NCBI GenBank assembly: GCA_030432755.1
Contig: JAUILZ010000014.1
Span: 1-64,000 of the forward strand
Direction: 5' to 3'
DNA from: Gammaproteobacteria bacterium
Lineage (GTDB): Bacteria; Pseudomonadota; Gammaproteobacteria; Arenicellales; Poriferihabitantaceae
Length of the DNA stretch: 64,000 nt
Below are positions 43,805 to 53,186 of this stretch, piece after piece; position 1 is the stretch's first letter; each line of letters begins with the position of its first letter. Under the pieces are notes generated by a model, which was not told the DNA's origin, made no database searches, and was given only the letters and a program-made list of their open reading frames with translations. The translations under genes and the position numbers were made by a program.

Positions 43805-44587
43805 ATGAAGGCCCTGCTGGTCGACGGACTTAACCTCGTCCGCAGAATACACGCCGCGGTGCCCGCGCCGGATCCGGGGGCCGATGAAACCCTCATGGAT
43901 CGCGTCATCGACTCCTGCACGAAGTCACTGGAGCGCGCTCTCCGCTTCCACCAGCCCAGCCACGTGGTGGTGGTGTTTGAATCGGACGCCCCTACCTGGC
44001 GCCATCGGCTTTACTCCGGGTACAAGCAGAACCGCCCGCCAATGCCCGAGGACCTGCGCGATGGCCTGCCGGCGATCCAGCGTGCTTTCCTGGGCGTGGG
44101 GGTGCGCAGTTACGAACGCCCCGGCTACGAGGCCGACGACATCATCGCCACCATCGCCAGCAAGATCGCGCGCGCAGGGGGAAAGTCCACCATCCTGTCC
44201 ACCGACCGGCACTACTGCCAGTTGCTGGGCGATGCGGTGGCGGTATACGACCATTTCGGCCAGCGTTATCTCGACCACGAGATGATCCGCCAGCGCTTTG
44301 ACGTGGAGCCCGGGATGCTGGCGTATTTCTTCGCTCTCACCGGCGATCCCGGCAAGTCCGTGCCGGGAATCCGCGGCGTGGGCCCGCATACCGCGGCGCG
44401 CCTGGTGAAAGAGTACCCGGACCTGGATTCCCTGCTGGAAGGCGCGCGCGACATGACAGGCAAGATCAGCACCAAGCTTATCAGTGGCGCGGAGGAAGCG
44501 AGGCTCGGGTTCTCGCTCTTTCAACTGCGCACCGATATCGAACTCGGCATCAACCTGAACCAGTTTCGCTACCAGTCCGCGGCATGA
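43805..44587 (+). CDS. xni: Xni/ExoIX-type 5'-3' exonuclease-like protein
   Basis: The 260-residue protein matches the PolA N-terminal nuclease fold. Acidic residues appear in LLVDGLNL, FESDAPTWRH, YEADDIIAT and STDRHYCQL, and a helix-three-turn-helix DNA-binding region is GIRGVGPHTAARLV. The length is close to E. coli Xni (251). Metal-binding Asp clusters are present. It overlaps the ydbH start by 4 bp. Confidence 0.88.
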   Translation: MKALLVDGLNLVRRIHAAVPAPDPGADETLMDRVIDSCTKSLERALRFHQPSHVVVVFESDAPTWRHRLYSGYKQNRPPMPEDLRDGLPAIQRAFLGVGVRSYERPGYEADDIIATIASKIARAGGKSTILSTDRHYCQLLGDAVAVYDHFGQRYLDHEMIRQRFDVEPGMLAYFFALTGDPGKSVPGIRGVGPHTAARLVKEYPDLDSLLEGARDMTGKISTKLISGAEEARLGFSLFQLRTDIELGINLNQFRYQSAA

Positions 44588-47115
44588 GCCGGCCGGGCTT
44601 TCTGCGTTTCATCCCGCTGTGGCCGTTCGTTATTGGCGGGTTGCTCTTTGTTGCCTGGCATCAACGCCTCGAAATCGCCGCCTGGGTGTTGTCCCGGGTC
44701 ACCAGTGTCGGCAACCTGGAAGATCTCGAGATCACTCCCGCCCACTTCGACACCGAGCGTCTGGTGCTGGAACGGCTTGCGTTCACCATGAAGGCGGGAA
44801 GCAGCTCCTATCGAATCGTCGGCGATGACCTTGAACTCTCCCTGGCGCCAGTAAGCGGACTGCTACCGGAACCGCGCGCGCTCAAGGTGACGTCGCTGCG
44901 CATGGATACCCTGTCGTCGGGTGACGCCGAAACGACACCCCTCACGGTGCGCGGTCTTCGACAGGGCCTGCTCGACGCGCTGGCCCTGGGCGCCGATCTG
45001 CCCGGGCCGCCGCTGTCGCGAATCGATGTCGAAAGGTTACGGGTGGATACCCTTTCCAGCCTCGGACTGACGGGCGAACCGTCCCTTGCGCTTGACCTCG
45101 TGGACAGGCAGATCGATGCGGAACTGTCTCTTGATGACACCAGGGTCATCGCCGCGGTATCACCAGGAATTATCACTTTGACAGTGCGCGACCGCGTTGA
45201 CGCGGTTCCGCCTCCACTGACGCTGCGCCTGGAGCGGCGTGGAGAGGACCCGGGCGTTTCGGGCCAGGTAGACCTCGACGCCCTGGCGCAACGCGCCGCT
45301 GAAAACGGCATCGAACATGCCGATGGATTGGGCCTGCCGGCGGGAGCCATCGACCTGGATGCCGCGCTCGCACTGAAAGGCGGCGCCGTTCTCCTCGACC
45401 TCGATTTATCGGGCGCGCTCCTGTCGTCTCGCGGCATGCGAACCGAGGACTGGCATCTCGTCCTGCCCGTCACGCTGGCGCCGGACCTGCCCTTGATGGA
45501 ACTGGCGTCGGAACGTATCCGCCTCGAGGACGGCGTCAGGCTCGAGGCAGGGCTTCTGCACGCCGGGGAACTTGAGATCGGGAGGCTGCTGACCACGCCT
45601 CGCGGCGAGATGGATCCCGCCACCGGTGCGCTGGTGTTTACTGCGGACTCGATGCTCTCCGCTGGCCGCGTTGCGGGCAACACGTTCAGCGCGACCGACC
45701 TCACGCTTGCGCCGGCACTCGATCATGCTTCGGACACCGTGACCGTTCGCGCCGGGAGTTCAGTGCGACTCGGCTCCCTGCAACTGACAAACGGCTGGGC
45801 AGTCAACGACCTGGCAATGGAAGCAACCAGCGACGCCCTGATCCGGCTGCCCCCCGAAGGTCCCGCGCTGGATACCTCCGCCTGGCTGGTGGATATAACC
45901 GCCGATGATGGTGAGGGTTCCCGATTCCACCTCGATGGTGAAATCTCGGTCAGCCGCGCCGCGCCGGCCGCCGGGGATATCACGTTGTCGATCACGCGCC
46001 CGGAAATGGAGCTCGGCGGCGAACCACTACCGCTGGATCTGGATTTGCTGGATGCCCGCCTGTCATGGCTGGGAGAGCAACTGTCTTTCAGTGGAGAAGC
46101 TCTCCTTGCGGCGGAGCCGGTTTCGTTGCGGTTCGAAGGCGAACATGACCTCGGAAGCGGGAGCGGGGCCGCGATCTGGCGTAGCGGCGAAGTGGTGGAC
46201 CTCGCGACCGCCCGCCGCCTCGTCCTGCGCCTCGCACCGGGTACGCTCGCTGACCTCGGCGTGGAATCCGGCGGCGTCGCCGTGAACGGAGAGGCCTCCT
46301 GGAATGACGATGGCGCGACGCTCGACGCCTCGCTCGACGTGCAGGACGCCGTCGGACTGTTTGACGACATCCGCTTCGAAGGCCTGGCGCTTTCCGGCCA
46401 GTGGCAACTGCTACCGACTCTCGCCACGCCAAGCCCGGCCAGGCTGAAAATCGCGACGCTGGAGTACGGCGTCGCCCTGCGCGACATCGCCGTCAGCCTG
46501 GTGCCGGAATTCAACGCGAATACCTTTGCTTCGCTACGTGTTCTCTGGTTCCAGGGCGGCCTTTTCGACGGCCGTATCAGCGGTGGCCCGTTCAGTCTCG
46601 ACCTGGACGCCCCCGATACATCTTTCGACATGGTGGTTCAGGATCTCGACATCGCGCGCGTGGTTGAAGCCCAGAACGTCGAGGGGCTCTCCGCGGACGG
46701 CCGCATCAGCGGGCGGCTTCCGGTAGAGATTACTGCCGCAGGCATACGCATTGACAACGGCAGGCTGCGCAGCGTGGGTGGCGGCAATATCAGCTACCTG
46801 GTCAGTGACGAACAGGCGGCTGCTCTCGCCAATCCATTGACCGACGTGGTGATCCAGGCGTTGCGGGACTTTCGCTACGATTTGCTGACGACAACGGTGC
46901 GATACGACCCCGACGGCACGCTGGATCTTGCGCTCCACATCGAGGGCAGGAGCCCGTCGCTGGACACCGACAGGCCGGTACACCTCAACATCAACAGCGA
47001 ACAAAATGTGCTATCGTTACTGCGGAGCCTGGATTACTCGGATGGATTGAGTGAAAGCCTCGACCGGGAGATCCAGGAGCACTACGACAGGGCCGACGAA
47101 GCCGGGGCGCAGTAA
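44584..47115 (+). CDS. ydbH: YdbH family AsmA-like intermembrane phospholipid transport protein
   Basis: The 843-residue protein has one N-terminal membrane helix (PLWPFVIGGLLFVAW) and a long periplasmic beta-rich body of repeats. The C-terminal YdbH domain is recognisable from IRIDNGRLRSVGGGNISYLV and VRYDPDGTLDLALHIEGRSP. YdbH/TamB/YhdP-type bridge proteins carry phospholipids between the inner and outer membranes. It is followed by ynbE and ydbL, the conserved partners. Confidence 0.88.
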   Translation: MSRPGFLRFIPLWPFVIGGLLFVAWHQRLEIAAWVLSRVTSVGNLEDLEITPAHFDTERLVLERLAFTMKAGSSSYRIVGDDLELSLAPVSGLLPEPRALKVTSLRMDTLSSGDAETTPLTVRGLRQGLLDALALGADLPGPPLSRIDVERLRVDTLSSLGLTGEPSLALDLVDRQIDAELSLDDTRVIAAVSPGIITLTVRDRVDAVPPPLTLRLERRGEDPGVSGQVDLDALAQRAAENGIEHADGLGLPAGAIDLDAALALKGGAVLLDLDLSGALLSSRGMRTEDWHLVLPVTLAPDLPLMELASERIRLEDGVRLEAGLLHAGELEIGRLLTTPRGEMDPATGALVFTADSMLSAGRVAGNTFSATDLTLAPALDHASDTVTVRAGSSVRLGSLQLTNGWAVNDLAMEATSDALIRLPPEGPALDTSAWLVDITADDGEGSRFHLDGEISVSRAAPAAGDITLSITRPEMELGGEPLPLDLDLLDARLSWLGEQLSFSGEALLAAEPVSLRFEGEHDLGSGSGAAIWRSGEVVDLATARRLVLRLAPGTLADLGVESGGVAVNGEASWNDDGATLDASLDVQDAVGLFDDIRFEGLALSGQWQLLPTLATPSPARLKIATLEYGVALRDIAVSLVPEFNANTFASLRVLWFQGGLFDGRISGGPFSLDLDAPDTSFDMVVQDLDIARVVEAQNVEGLSADGRISGRLPVEITAAGIRIDNGRLRSVGGGNISYLVSDEQAAALANPLTDVVIQALRDFRYDLLTTTVRYDPDGTLDLALHIEGRSPSLDTDRPVHLNINSEQNVLSLLRSLDYSDGLSESLDREIQEHYDRADEAGAQ

Positions 47116-47161
47116 TCCCGCCTTTCGCTCTGGACGACGCCAGACCGCCACGAGACACGCA

Positions 47162-47359
47162 ATGCATCCGATTCGCGCCCTGCTTCCCTGCGCCATCCTG
47201 CTTGTCGCCGGCTTCGCCGGCTGCGCCCCCACCGTCAAGGTCGCGACCCCAAGCGAGCCCATCACCATCAATCTCAACGTCAAGATCGAACACGAGATTC
47301 GCGTCAAGGTGGAGAAGGACCTGGAGGAGGTATTCAGTGAAGACAGCGACCTGTTCTGA
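47162..47359 (+). CDS. ynbE: YnbE family outer-membrane lipoprotein
   Basis: The 65-residue protein has a lipoprotein signal peptide with lipobox GFAGC (Cys near 21). It is followed by the YnbE core VKVATPSEPITINLNVKIEH. It is the outer-membrane partner of YdbH. ATG 47162 was chosen because the signal peptide starts there. It lies 46 bp after ydbH and 49 bp before ydbL, giving the standard ydbH-ynbE-ydbL order. Confidence 0.9.
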   Translation: MHPIRALLPCAILLVAGFAGCAPTVKVATPSEPITINLNVKIEHEIRVKVEKDLEEVFSEDSDLF

Positions 47360-47408
47360 CGCAACCCTTTTGTCAGTGATCTCGAACCAAGACGCCAATG
47401 CATTCGCC

Positions 47409-47765
47409 ATGAACGCCATGACACATCGCAACACCACGTTCCACCAGGCCCTGCGCGCCGGCGCGGCCGCCCTGTTGCTGCTCGTAGCGACTGCCGCGTG
47501 GGCCCTCGGCCTCGACGAGGCCAAGTCCCGCGGACTGGTCGGCGAAACCCCGAGCGGCTACCTGCAGGCGGTGAACAGCCCCACAGCGGAAGTGAAGGCG
47601 CTGGTCAACCGCATCAACGCGGAGCGGCGCAAGATCTACCAGGACATTGCCGCGAAGCGCGGCACCTCCCTCGGCAACGTGGAAGCCCTGGCGGGCAAGC
47701 AGGCGATAGAAAAGTCCCGCAAGGGCGAGTACGTGCTGGTTGGAGGCAACTGGCGCAAGAAGTAG
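47409..47765 (+). CDS. ydbL: YdbL family protein (DUF1318)
   Basis: The 118-residue periplasmic protein has a signal peptide ending ATAAWA. The DUF1318 core is LDEAKSRGLVGETPSGYLQA, VNRINAERRKIYQDIA and LAGKQAIEKSRKGEYV. It is thought to modulate YdbH-YnbE assembly. ATG 47409 or 47418 both fit. The next gene starts 3 bp after its stop codon. Confidence 0.9.
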   Translation: MNAMTHRNTTFHQALRAGAAALLLLVATAAWALGLDEAKSRGLVGETPSGYLQAVNSPTAEVKALVNRINAERRKIYQDIAAKRGTSLGNVEALAGKQAIEKSRKGEYVLVGGNWRKK

Positions 47766-47768
47766 AAC

Positions 47769-47948
47769 ATGGAAACCTGGGAACAGGTCGTCCTCGGCGC
47801 CTTCATCGTCCTGCTCCTGCTCTGGCAGGGGCCGGCCATGCTTCGCGCCTCACGTGAAAAACAGGACGCGCCGAAAGACTGGACCGGCGTACTGGTGCCG
47901 CTGGGGCTGGTAGTGCTGTTCGTGATTTTCCTGATCAGCCTGGTGTAG
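47769..47948 (+). CDS. 59-residue two-TM membrane protein in the ydbH operon
   Basis: The reading frame at 47769-47948 encodes METWEQVVLGAFIVLLLL, then WQGPAMLRASREK, a short hydrophilic loop (QDAPKDWTG) and a second hydrophobic helix ending FLISLV. This is a clear two-span inner-membrane peptide with a short loop. It starts 3 bp after ydbL, so it is almost certainly co-transcribed. I believe similar small proteins occur beside ydbL in other gammaproteobacteria but cannot check. A role as an accessory to the YdbH bridge is inferred from context. Confidence 0.75.
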   Translation: METWEQVVLGAFIVLLLLWQGPAMLRASREKQDAPKDWTGVLVPLGLVVLFVIFLISLV

Positions 47949-48002
47949 GAACCACTACCTTCCCGCTTCCAGCGGCCTGTCCCGAAAAAATCCACCCGTT
48001 CT

Positions 48003-48019
48003 TGCACCCGATTGGTGCG
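48003..48019. promoter_or_regulatory. NtrC-like palindrome upstream of the second TRAP operon
   Basis: TGCACC-CGATT-GGTGCG is a nearly perfect inverted repeat and matches the classical NtrC-site pattern TGCACC-N5-GGTGCA at 11 of 12 fixed positions. It lies 201 bp upstream of the binding-protein ATG (48220), a usual enhancer distance. No convincing sigma-54 -24/-12 pair was found nearby, so the assignment is weak. Confidence 0.4.
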
Positions 48020-48219
48020 ACCCGTACCAGCGCGTTTTTCAGCTTCTGCCGCGCTTTACTGCCATTCCCAAATAAGTAATACTATCCCGCACTTCGGCGT
48101 CAGCGCGATCCGGTGAAGATCCGCGGCAGCCGGAATCATAACGATTAATCCTGCATCTCTTCCTGCAAAATTAAACGTTTACCTCAACCATTCGACCAAT
48201 ACAGAGGAGAAAATCCAAC

Positions 48220-49311
48220 ATGAAACGTCGTGACTTACTGAAAGGCGGCGCAGCGGCGGCAGCAACCGCCGGCGCAACCACGCTTGCGGCCCCGGCCATC
48301 GCCCAGGAGCGCATCGAGATCGCCATGGTATCCACCTGGCCGCGCGACTTCCCCGGGCTCGGTACCGGCGCACAGCGGTTCGCCGAGCGCCTCGGCGCCA
48401 TCAGCGACGGCCGTTTTCAGGTGCAGTACTTTGCCGCCGGCGAGCGCGTGGGCGCATTCGACTCATTTGACGAAGTCGCTTCCGGCAACGCCCAGATGTA
48501 CCACGGGGCGGACTACTACTGGAAAGGCAAGCACCCGGCATGGGCCTATTTCACCGCGGTGCCGTTCGGCCTCACCTACACCGAGCTCAATGCCTGGATC
48601 CGCTTCGGCGGCGGCCAGGAACTGTGGGACGAACTTGCCGGCGAGTACGGCCTGAAGAACCTGATGTGCGGAAGCACCGGCTCCCAGATGGGTGGCTGGT
48701 TCCGCAAGGAAATGAATTCCGCGGACGACTTCAAGGGCCTCAAGATGCGGATCCCGGGCCTCGGCGGCGACGTACTCGCCAAGCTGGGTGCTTCCCCGGT
48801 TTCCCTTCCCGGCGGACAGATCTACGAGAACCTGATCTCGGGCGCCATCGACGCCACCGAGTGGGTGGGTCCGTGGAACGACCTCGCGATGAAATTCTAC
48901 GAGGCCGCCAAGTACTACTACTACCCCGGCATGCACGAGCCCGGCTCGATGCTCGCGGTGGGCATGAACAAGAGTTTCTGGGAAGGCCTGTCCGCAAGCG
49001 ACAAGGTCATGGTGGAAGCAGCGGCCTCCATGGAGAACGACGTCATGATGTCCGAGTTCAATGCCAAGAACGGTACCTCGCTGGCGCGCCTGATCAACGA
49101 GCAGGGCGTGGAGCTTCGCCAGTTCACCGACGACACCTACGATGCCTTCGGCGAAGCGGCGGACGAGGTATTCGCGGAGACCGTGGCACACAGCGACCTG
49201 GCTCGCCGTGTGCACGAGAGCTTTCTCAAGGCGCGTGCCGATATCGGCGCGTGGCAGAAAATTTCCGACCAGGCCTATCTCGAACAACGCAACCGCGTTA
49301 CCGGCGTCTGA
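48220..49311 (+). CDS. TRAP transporter solute-binding protein with Tat signal
   Basis: The 363-residue periplasmic protein carries a twin-Arg signal (MKRRDLLKGGAAAA) ending around ATLAAPAIA. The binding-protein fold follows, with the ligand-Arg region GLKMRIPGLGGDV and IDATEWVGPWND, which is typical of the TakP/lactate or alpha-keto acid subgroup. RBS AGAGGAGA precedes the ATG. It is separated from its permease genes by an intrinsic terminator, which would give excess binding protein. Confidence 0.93.
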   Translation: MKRRDLLKGGAAAAATAGATTLAAPAIAQERIEIAMVSTWPRDFPGLGTGAQRFAERLGAISDGRFQVQYFAAGERVGAFDSFDEVASGNAQMYHGADYYWKGKHPAWAYFTAVPFGLTYTELNAWIRFGGGQELWDELAGEYGLKNLMCGSTGSQMGGWFRKEMNSADDFKGLKMRIPGLGGDVLAKLGASPVSLPGGQIYENLISGAIDATEWVGPWNDLAMKFYEAAKYYYYPGMHEPGSMLAVGMNKSFWEGLSASDKVMVEAAASMENDVMMSEFNAKNGTSLARLINEQGVELRQFTDDTYDAFGEAADEVFAETVAHSDLARRVHESFLKARADIGAWQKISDQAYLEQRNRVTGV

Positions 49312-49370
49312 TCCTGACGGAACTGCCGTGCCTCGCCGGGTCACCGGTGATGGTACAAGCTGCCTCATCC

Positions 49371-49405
49371 GGGAAGCGGGGCCTTCGGGCTTCGCTTCCC
49401 GTTTT
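49371..49405 (+). terminator. Intrinsic terminator between TRAP binding-protein and permease genes
   Basis: A 13-bp stem (49371-49383 with 49388-49400, containing two G-T pairs) closes a TTCG tetraloop and is followed by GTTTT. This is a good terminator hairpin in the gap between the binding-protein gene and DctQ. Partial read-through would produce a high binding-protein to permease ratio. Confidence 0.8.
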
Positions 49406-49465
49406 ACCTGCCTACCGAATTTTCGCTGACCGGGATCCCGGCCAGCTTCCCGAACGAATACTCCC

Positions 49466-50518
49466 TTGATCGGCCTGCTGCAAAAAGCCGCCTGCTATCC
49501 CCGTGTCCTGCGTGGTTTGGCTGCGCTGGCGGTTCTCGCGATAGTTCTCTTCCTGCTGGACAACCTGCTGATCTACTGGGCCGAACTCCCGGGCCTGCGC
49601 GCTTTCCTCGTCCACCTGGGAGTGCTCGCAGGCGATGGCCGCGCCGCGCCGCTGGAAGGCGCCGCCGTAGCCGGCGGCTGGCTGCAGTTGCTGGTTACCC
49701 TGGTGGCAATACTCGCAGTCCTCTGGCTTGTCATTCGCAGCCCGCAACGTGGAATGGAAGCGGATGCGGCGTTATATACTGCCATGGCTGCCTACCTGGT
49801 GCGCCTGGCCTTCTGGGCGGTGTTCCTGGTGGGTCTCGCCGATACCGTGATCTCATTTCTCCGCGTCGAAGGATTTCTGCAGGCCGTCGTCGGCGACCAC
49901 CTCACAACCCAGCTCGGGCGTTCGATCTTTCGCGGCACCTGGGTCCACTATCCCCTGGTGGGCGTCGCGGCGGTGATCGCGCTGTTCACCCGCAGCCTGT
50001 CCGTCGTCTGGCTGGCGCTGATGATCGTCGCGGCGGAATTCCTGATCGTCATCACCCGCTTCGTATTCTCCTACGAACAGGCTTTCCAGGGCGACCTGGT
50101 GCGCTTCTGGTACGCGGGGATGTTCCTCTTCGCCAGCGCATACACCCTGGTGGAGGACGGCCATGTACGGGTCGACGTGCTATATGCCAACTTCTCGGAC
50201 CGGGGCAAGGCTGTCACCAATGCCCTGGGATCGCTTCTTCTCGGGCTGCCGCTGTGCTGGACCATCCTGGTGCTTGGCACCGCCAGTCGCGGCAGCATCA
50301 TCGTCAGCCCGCTGCTGAGCTTCGAAATTTCGCAGAGCGGCTTCGGCATGTATACCAAGTACCTGATGGCGGCCTACCTGCTGATCTTCGCCGTGAGCAT
50401 GGCATTCCAGTTCGTGAGTTTCTTCCTCTCCAACATGGCGCGCTTCACCGCCGATGGCGATATCGCGTCAGACGCGCCAGCGAATACGATGGACGCTGCC
50501 GAATCGGTGGAGGCCTGA
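49466..50518 (+). CDS. TRAP transporter small permease (large, multi-span DctQ-type)
   Basis: The 350-residue membrane protein is larger than the usual DctQ of about 160-230 residues. It has roughly seven helices. The DctQ core is in the second half (YAGMFLFASAYTLVEDGHVR, VLYANFSDRGKA), and an N-terminal extension of three or four helices precedes it. Start TTG 49466 was taken since no ATG precedes the first hydrophobic helix. The next gene starts 3 bp after its stop codon. Similar extended DctQ proteins accompany TakP-type systems in some marine bacteria (recollection). Confidence 0.85.
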   Translation: MIGLLQKAACYPRVLRGLAALAVLAIVLFLLDNLLIYWAELPGLRAFLVHLGVLAGDGRAAPLEGAAVAGGWLQLLVTLVAILAVLWLVIRSPQRGMEADAALYTAMAAYLVRLAFWAVFLVGLADTVISFLRVEGFLQAVVGDHLTTQLGRSIFRGTWVHYPLVGVAAVIALFTRSLSVVWLALMIVAAEFLIVITRFVFSYEQAFQGDLVRFWYAGMFLFASAYTLVEDGHVRVDVLYANFSDRGKAVTNALGSLLLGLPLCWTILVLGTASRGSIIVSPLLSFEISQSGFGMYTKYLMAAYLLIFAVSMAFQFVSFFLSNMARFTADGDIASDAPANTMDAAESVEA

Positions 50519-50521
50519 TCC

Positions 50522-53185
50522 ATGGAACTGGTCTTCCTCACCATCCTCATCCTGCTGATGGTCGTGGCGCTCAGCTCGGGATTTCCCGTGGCCTTCGCCC
50601 TGCCCGGATCCGCCATCGCCACCATCGCCCTGGCCGCCGCCAGCGGCTACCTGTTCGCCGACAATCCCTCGGCCTACTTCGCCCAGGATGGTCCCACCCA
50701 GTGGCTCACCGCGGGGATCACGAACTTCCGAAGTCTCTACTGGGAGGTGGAGCGCGACACACTGATCGCGATCCCCCTGTTCGTGTTCATGGGAATCATG
50801 CTCGAGCGTTCGCGCATTGCCGAGGACCTGCTGGTCTCCATGGCGCAACTGTTCGGACCGATCCCGGGCGGCCTCGGTATCTCGGTGGTCTTCGTCGGTG
50901 CGCTGCTCGCGGCCACCACCGGCATCCTCGGCGCCACCGTGATCGCCATGGGCCTGATCTCTCTCCCGGCGATGCTGCGCAACAATTACTCGAGACCCCT
51001 CGCCACGGGTACCATCTGCGCGTCGGGCACCCTGGGGCAGATCATCCCGCCGTCGATCGTCCTCATCATCCTCGCGGACCAGCTCGCCAATGCCGCCGAC
51101 CAGGCGAGCACCCTGCGAAAGGCGGAGTTCAAGGAACTCACCGGCGAGTTCTCCATGCCCTCGGAGCTGGACATCACTTCCGCCAGCGCCGGCGACATGT
51201 TCATGGGTGCGCTGATTCCGGGGATGATCCTGGTCGGCCTGTACATGCTCTACATCCTCGCGGTGGCCATCCTCAAGCCCGGTACCGCGCCGCCGGTGCC
51301 CTACGAGGGCAAGTACGACCGCAAGTTCGCGATCTCGGTGACGCTGTCTCTTGTGCCGCCGCTCGCGCTGATCTTCGCCGTCCTCGGCTCCATCATTCTC
51401 GGCATCGCCACGGTCAACCAGGCCGGCGCCATCGGCGCGGTGGGCGCCATCGTCATGGGCGGCTACCGGCTGACCGAGGGCAAGCGCAACCAGTACACGC
51501 CGACCATGATGATCGTAGCCTCGATCGTGGTGATCCTGGTGCTACTGCAGTTCTTCGACCTCAACATCAAGAACATCACCACGCGCGCCGACCTCATCGC
51601 CATCCTCGTGGCGGTCGCCGCAGTGCTCGTGTTCCTCGTGGCGCTGGTATGGAGCACCTGGCGCACGTGGCGCATCAACAATACCCTGGTCAGCGTCATG
51701 GTGGATTCCGCCAAAACCACCTCCATGGTATTCATCATCCTCATCGGCGCCGCGATGCTGACCTCCGCATTCCGCGCCTTCGGCGGCGAGGAACTGGTGA
51801 AGCATTTCCTCACCGGCCTGCCCGGCGGCTTCTGGACCCAGTTCCTGGTGGTTATGCTGGTGATCTTCCTGCTGGGCTTCTTCCTCGACTTCATCGAGAT
51901 CGCGGTGGTGGTGGTGCCCATCGTCGCGCCCATCCTGCTTTCCGATCCCGGCGCGAACATCACCGCGGTCTGGCTTGGCGTGATGATCGGGCTCAACATC
52001 CAGACCTCGTTTCTGACGCCGCCCTTCGGCTTCGCGCTGTTCTACCTTCGTGGGGTGGCGCCGCCCACGGTGAAGACCACCCATATCTACAAGGGCGCGG
52101 TGGCATTTATCGGGCTCCAGTTGCTCGGCCTCGCCATCGCCGGTTACTTCCCGAGCCTGGTGAACTACATGCCGAGTCGAACCTATCTGACCGCGGAAAC
52201 CGCGCCACCGCCGGTGAACCCCAGGCTGCAGCAATGTATCGAGGAAGACCTCCTGCCCTATTACGCGGATAATCGTGACGACCTGCTGGCGGCCATCGAC
52301 AGGGTACGCAAACTCGACCTTGCCATACTCCCCGAGGAACACCGCGAATCGCTGCTGGGTGGCCTCGACGCCGCCGCCGCGACGTTCGACAACGTGGCGG
52401 AAGTGGAACAGACCAGCGCCACCCTGGCAGCGTTCGCGGAAGATTACCGGTCCTTGCACCAGTCCGTACGTCGTACACAGGCTCAACTGCGCCGCCTCGA
52501 GGGAGAACTGGAGGCGCAGCGAAGGGCCGCCGATCGCCTCAGCCGTCTCGAGGAAGTACCGGAGGACCGGCTCGCCGAAGTCAACGCGCAGATCGATGCC
52601 CTGGAGGACGAGATGGCCGCGCTCAATGCGAGCATCCCGGCCGAGTGGGAAGCGCAGCACGCCGAGTACAAGCAACTCGCCACCGCGGACAAGATCACCC
52701 GTGGCAAGTATCGTCGCGGCACCGACGAGGCCTATGAACCGGTGAAGAACCTGCGCGCCCTGCTCGTCAGTGTCGATGCCCTCAAAGGAGCGGAAGCCGC
52801 GGTGGATGATGTCGCGGAAATCATCGCCGAGCCGGACGCCGAGCTGGCGATGACGAAAATCGAGGAGAAAGAGAGCGTCCTGTCCGACATCGAGGGCGCC
52901 GGTGCGATCAAGACCGCGCTCTCCCGCGCGCGACGCGCGCTGAAAGGCGACGCCCCGGATCGCGCCGAGGCCATGGCCCAGCAACAGGAAGCCGTGCGCC
53001 TCTTCGCTGAAGAGGTGCGCTGGCGTGAAGCTGCCGCGGAATCCCTGCTGGCGCCGCTCAATGCCTACAACAACGCAATTCGCGACAGTATCGGGCTGCG
53101 TTCGCAAAGCCGCCTGCCGCAGCATCGCGCCAAGGCGGTGGCATCCTGCCTCTCCCATCACCGGGACATCTCGCTGAGCTTCTGA
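50522..53185 (+). CDS. TRAP transporter large permease (DctM) with C-terminal coiled-coil extension
   Basis: Residues 1 to about 555 form a DctM permease with GLGISVVFVGALLAATTGIL, GTLGQIIPPSIVLII, FLGFFLDFIEIAVVVVP-type helices and LNIQTSFLTPPFGFALF. The remaining 330 residues are hydrophilic and helical, with a long coiled coil (about 630-720; RRTQAQLRRLEGELEAQRRA) and many acidic residues. Standard DctM proteins are 425-450 residues, though TakP-associated ones reach about 500-600. The tail has no domain that I can name. Its stop codon precedes a GC hairpin at 53187. Confidence 0.9.
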   Translation: MELVFLTILILLMVVALSSGFPVAFALPGSAIATIALAAASGYLFADNPSAYFAQDGPTQWLTAGITNFRSLYWEVERDTLIAIPLFVFMGIMLERSRIAEDLLVSMAQLFGPIPGGLGISVVFVGALLAATTGILGATVIAMGLISLPAMLRNNYSRPLATGTICASGTLGQIIPPSIVLIILADQLANAADQASTLRKAEFKELTGEFSMPSELDITSASAGDMFMGALIPGMILVGLYMLYILAVAILKPGTAPPVPYEGKYDRKFAISVTLSLVPPLALIFAVLGSIILGIATVNQAGAIGAVGAIVMGGYRLTEGKRNQYTPTMMIVASIVVILVLLQFFDLNIKNITTRADLIAILVAVAAVLVFLVALVWSTWRTWRINNTLVSVMVDSAKTTSMVFIILIGAAMLTSAFRAFGGEELVKHFLTGLPGGFWTQFLVVMLVIFLLGFFLDFIEIAVVVVPIVAPILLSDPGANITAVWLGVMIGLNIQTSFLTPPFGFALFYLRGVAPPTVKTTHIYKGAVAFIGLQLLGLAIAGYFPSLVNYMPSRTYLTAETAPPPVNPRLQQCIEEDLLPYYADNRDDLLAAIDRVRKLDLAILPEEHRESLLGGLDAAAATFDNVAEVEQTSATLAAFAEDYRSLHQSVRRTQAQLRRLEGELEAQRRAADRLSRLEEVPEDRLAEVNAQIDALEDEMAALNASIPAEWEAQHAEYKQLATADKITRGKYRRGTDEAYEPVKNLRALLVSVDALKGAEAAVDDVAEIIAEPDAELAMTKIEEKESVLSDIEGAGAIKTALSRARRALKGDAPDRAEAMAQQQEAVRLFAEEVRWREAAAESLLAPLNAYNNAIRDSIGLRSQSRLPQHRAKAVASCLSHHRDISLSF

Positions 53186-53186
53186 T

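Noticed and set aside
48004-48219. Sigma-54 promoter downstream of the NtrC-like palindrome
   Set aside because: No GG-N10-GC pair with surrounding consensus was found at a suitable position.
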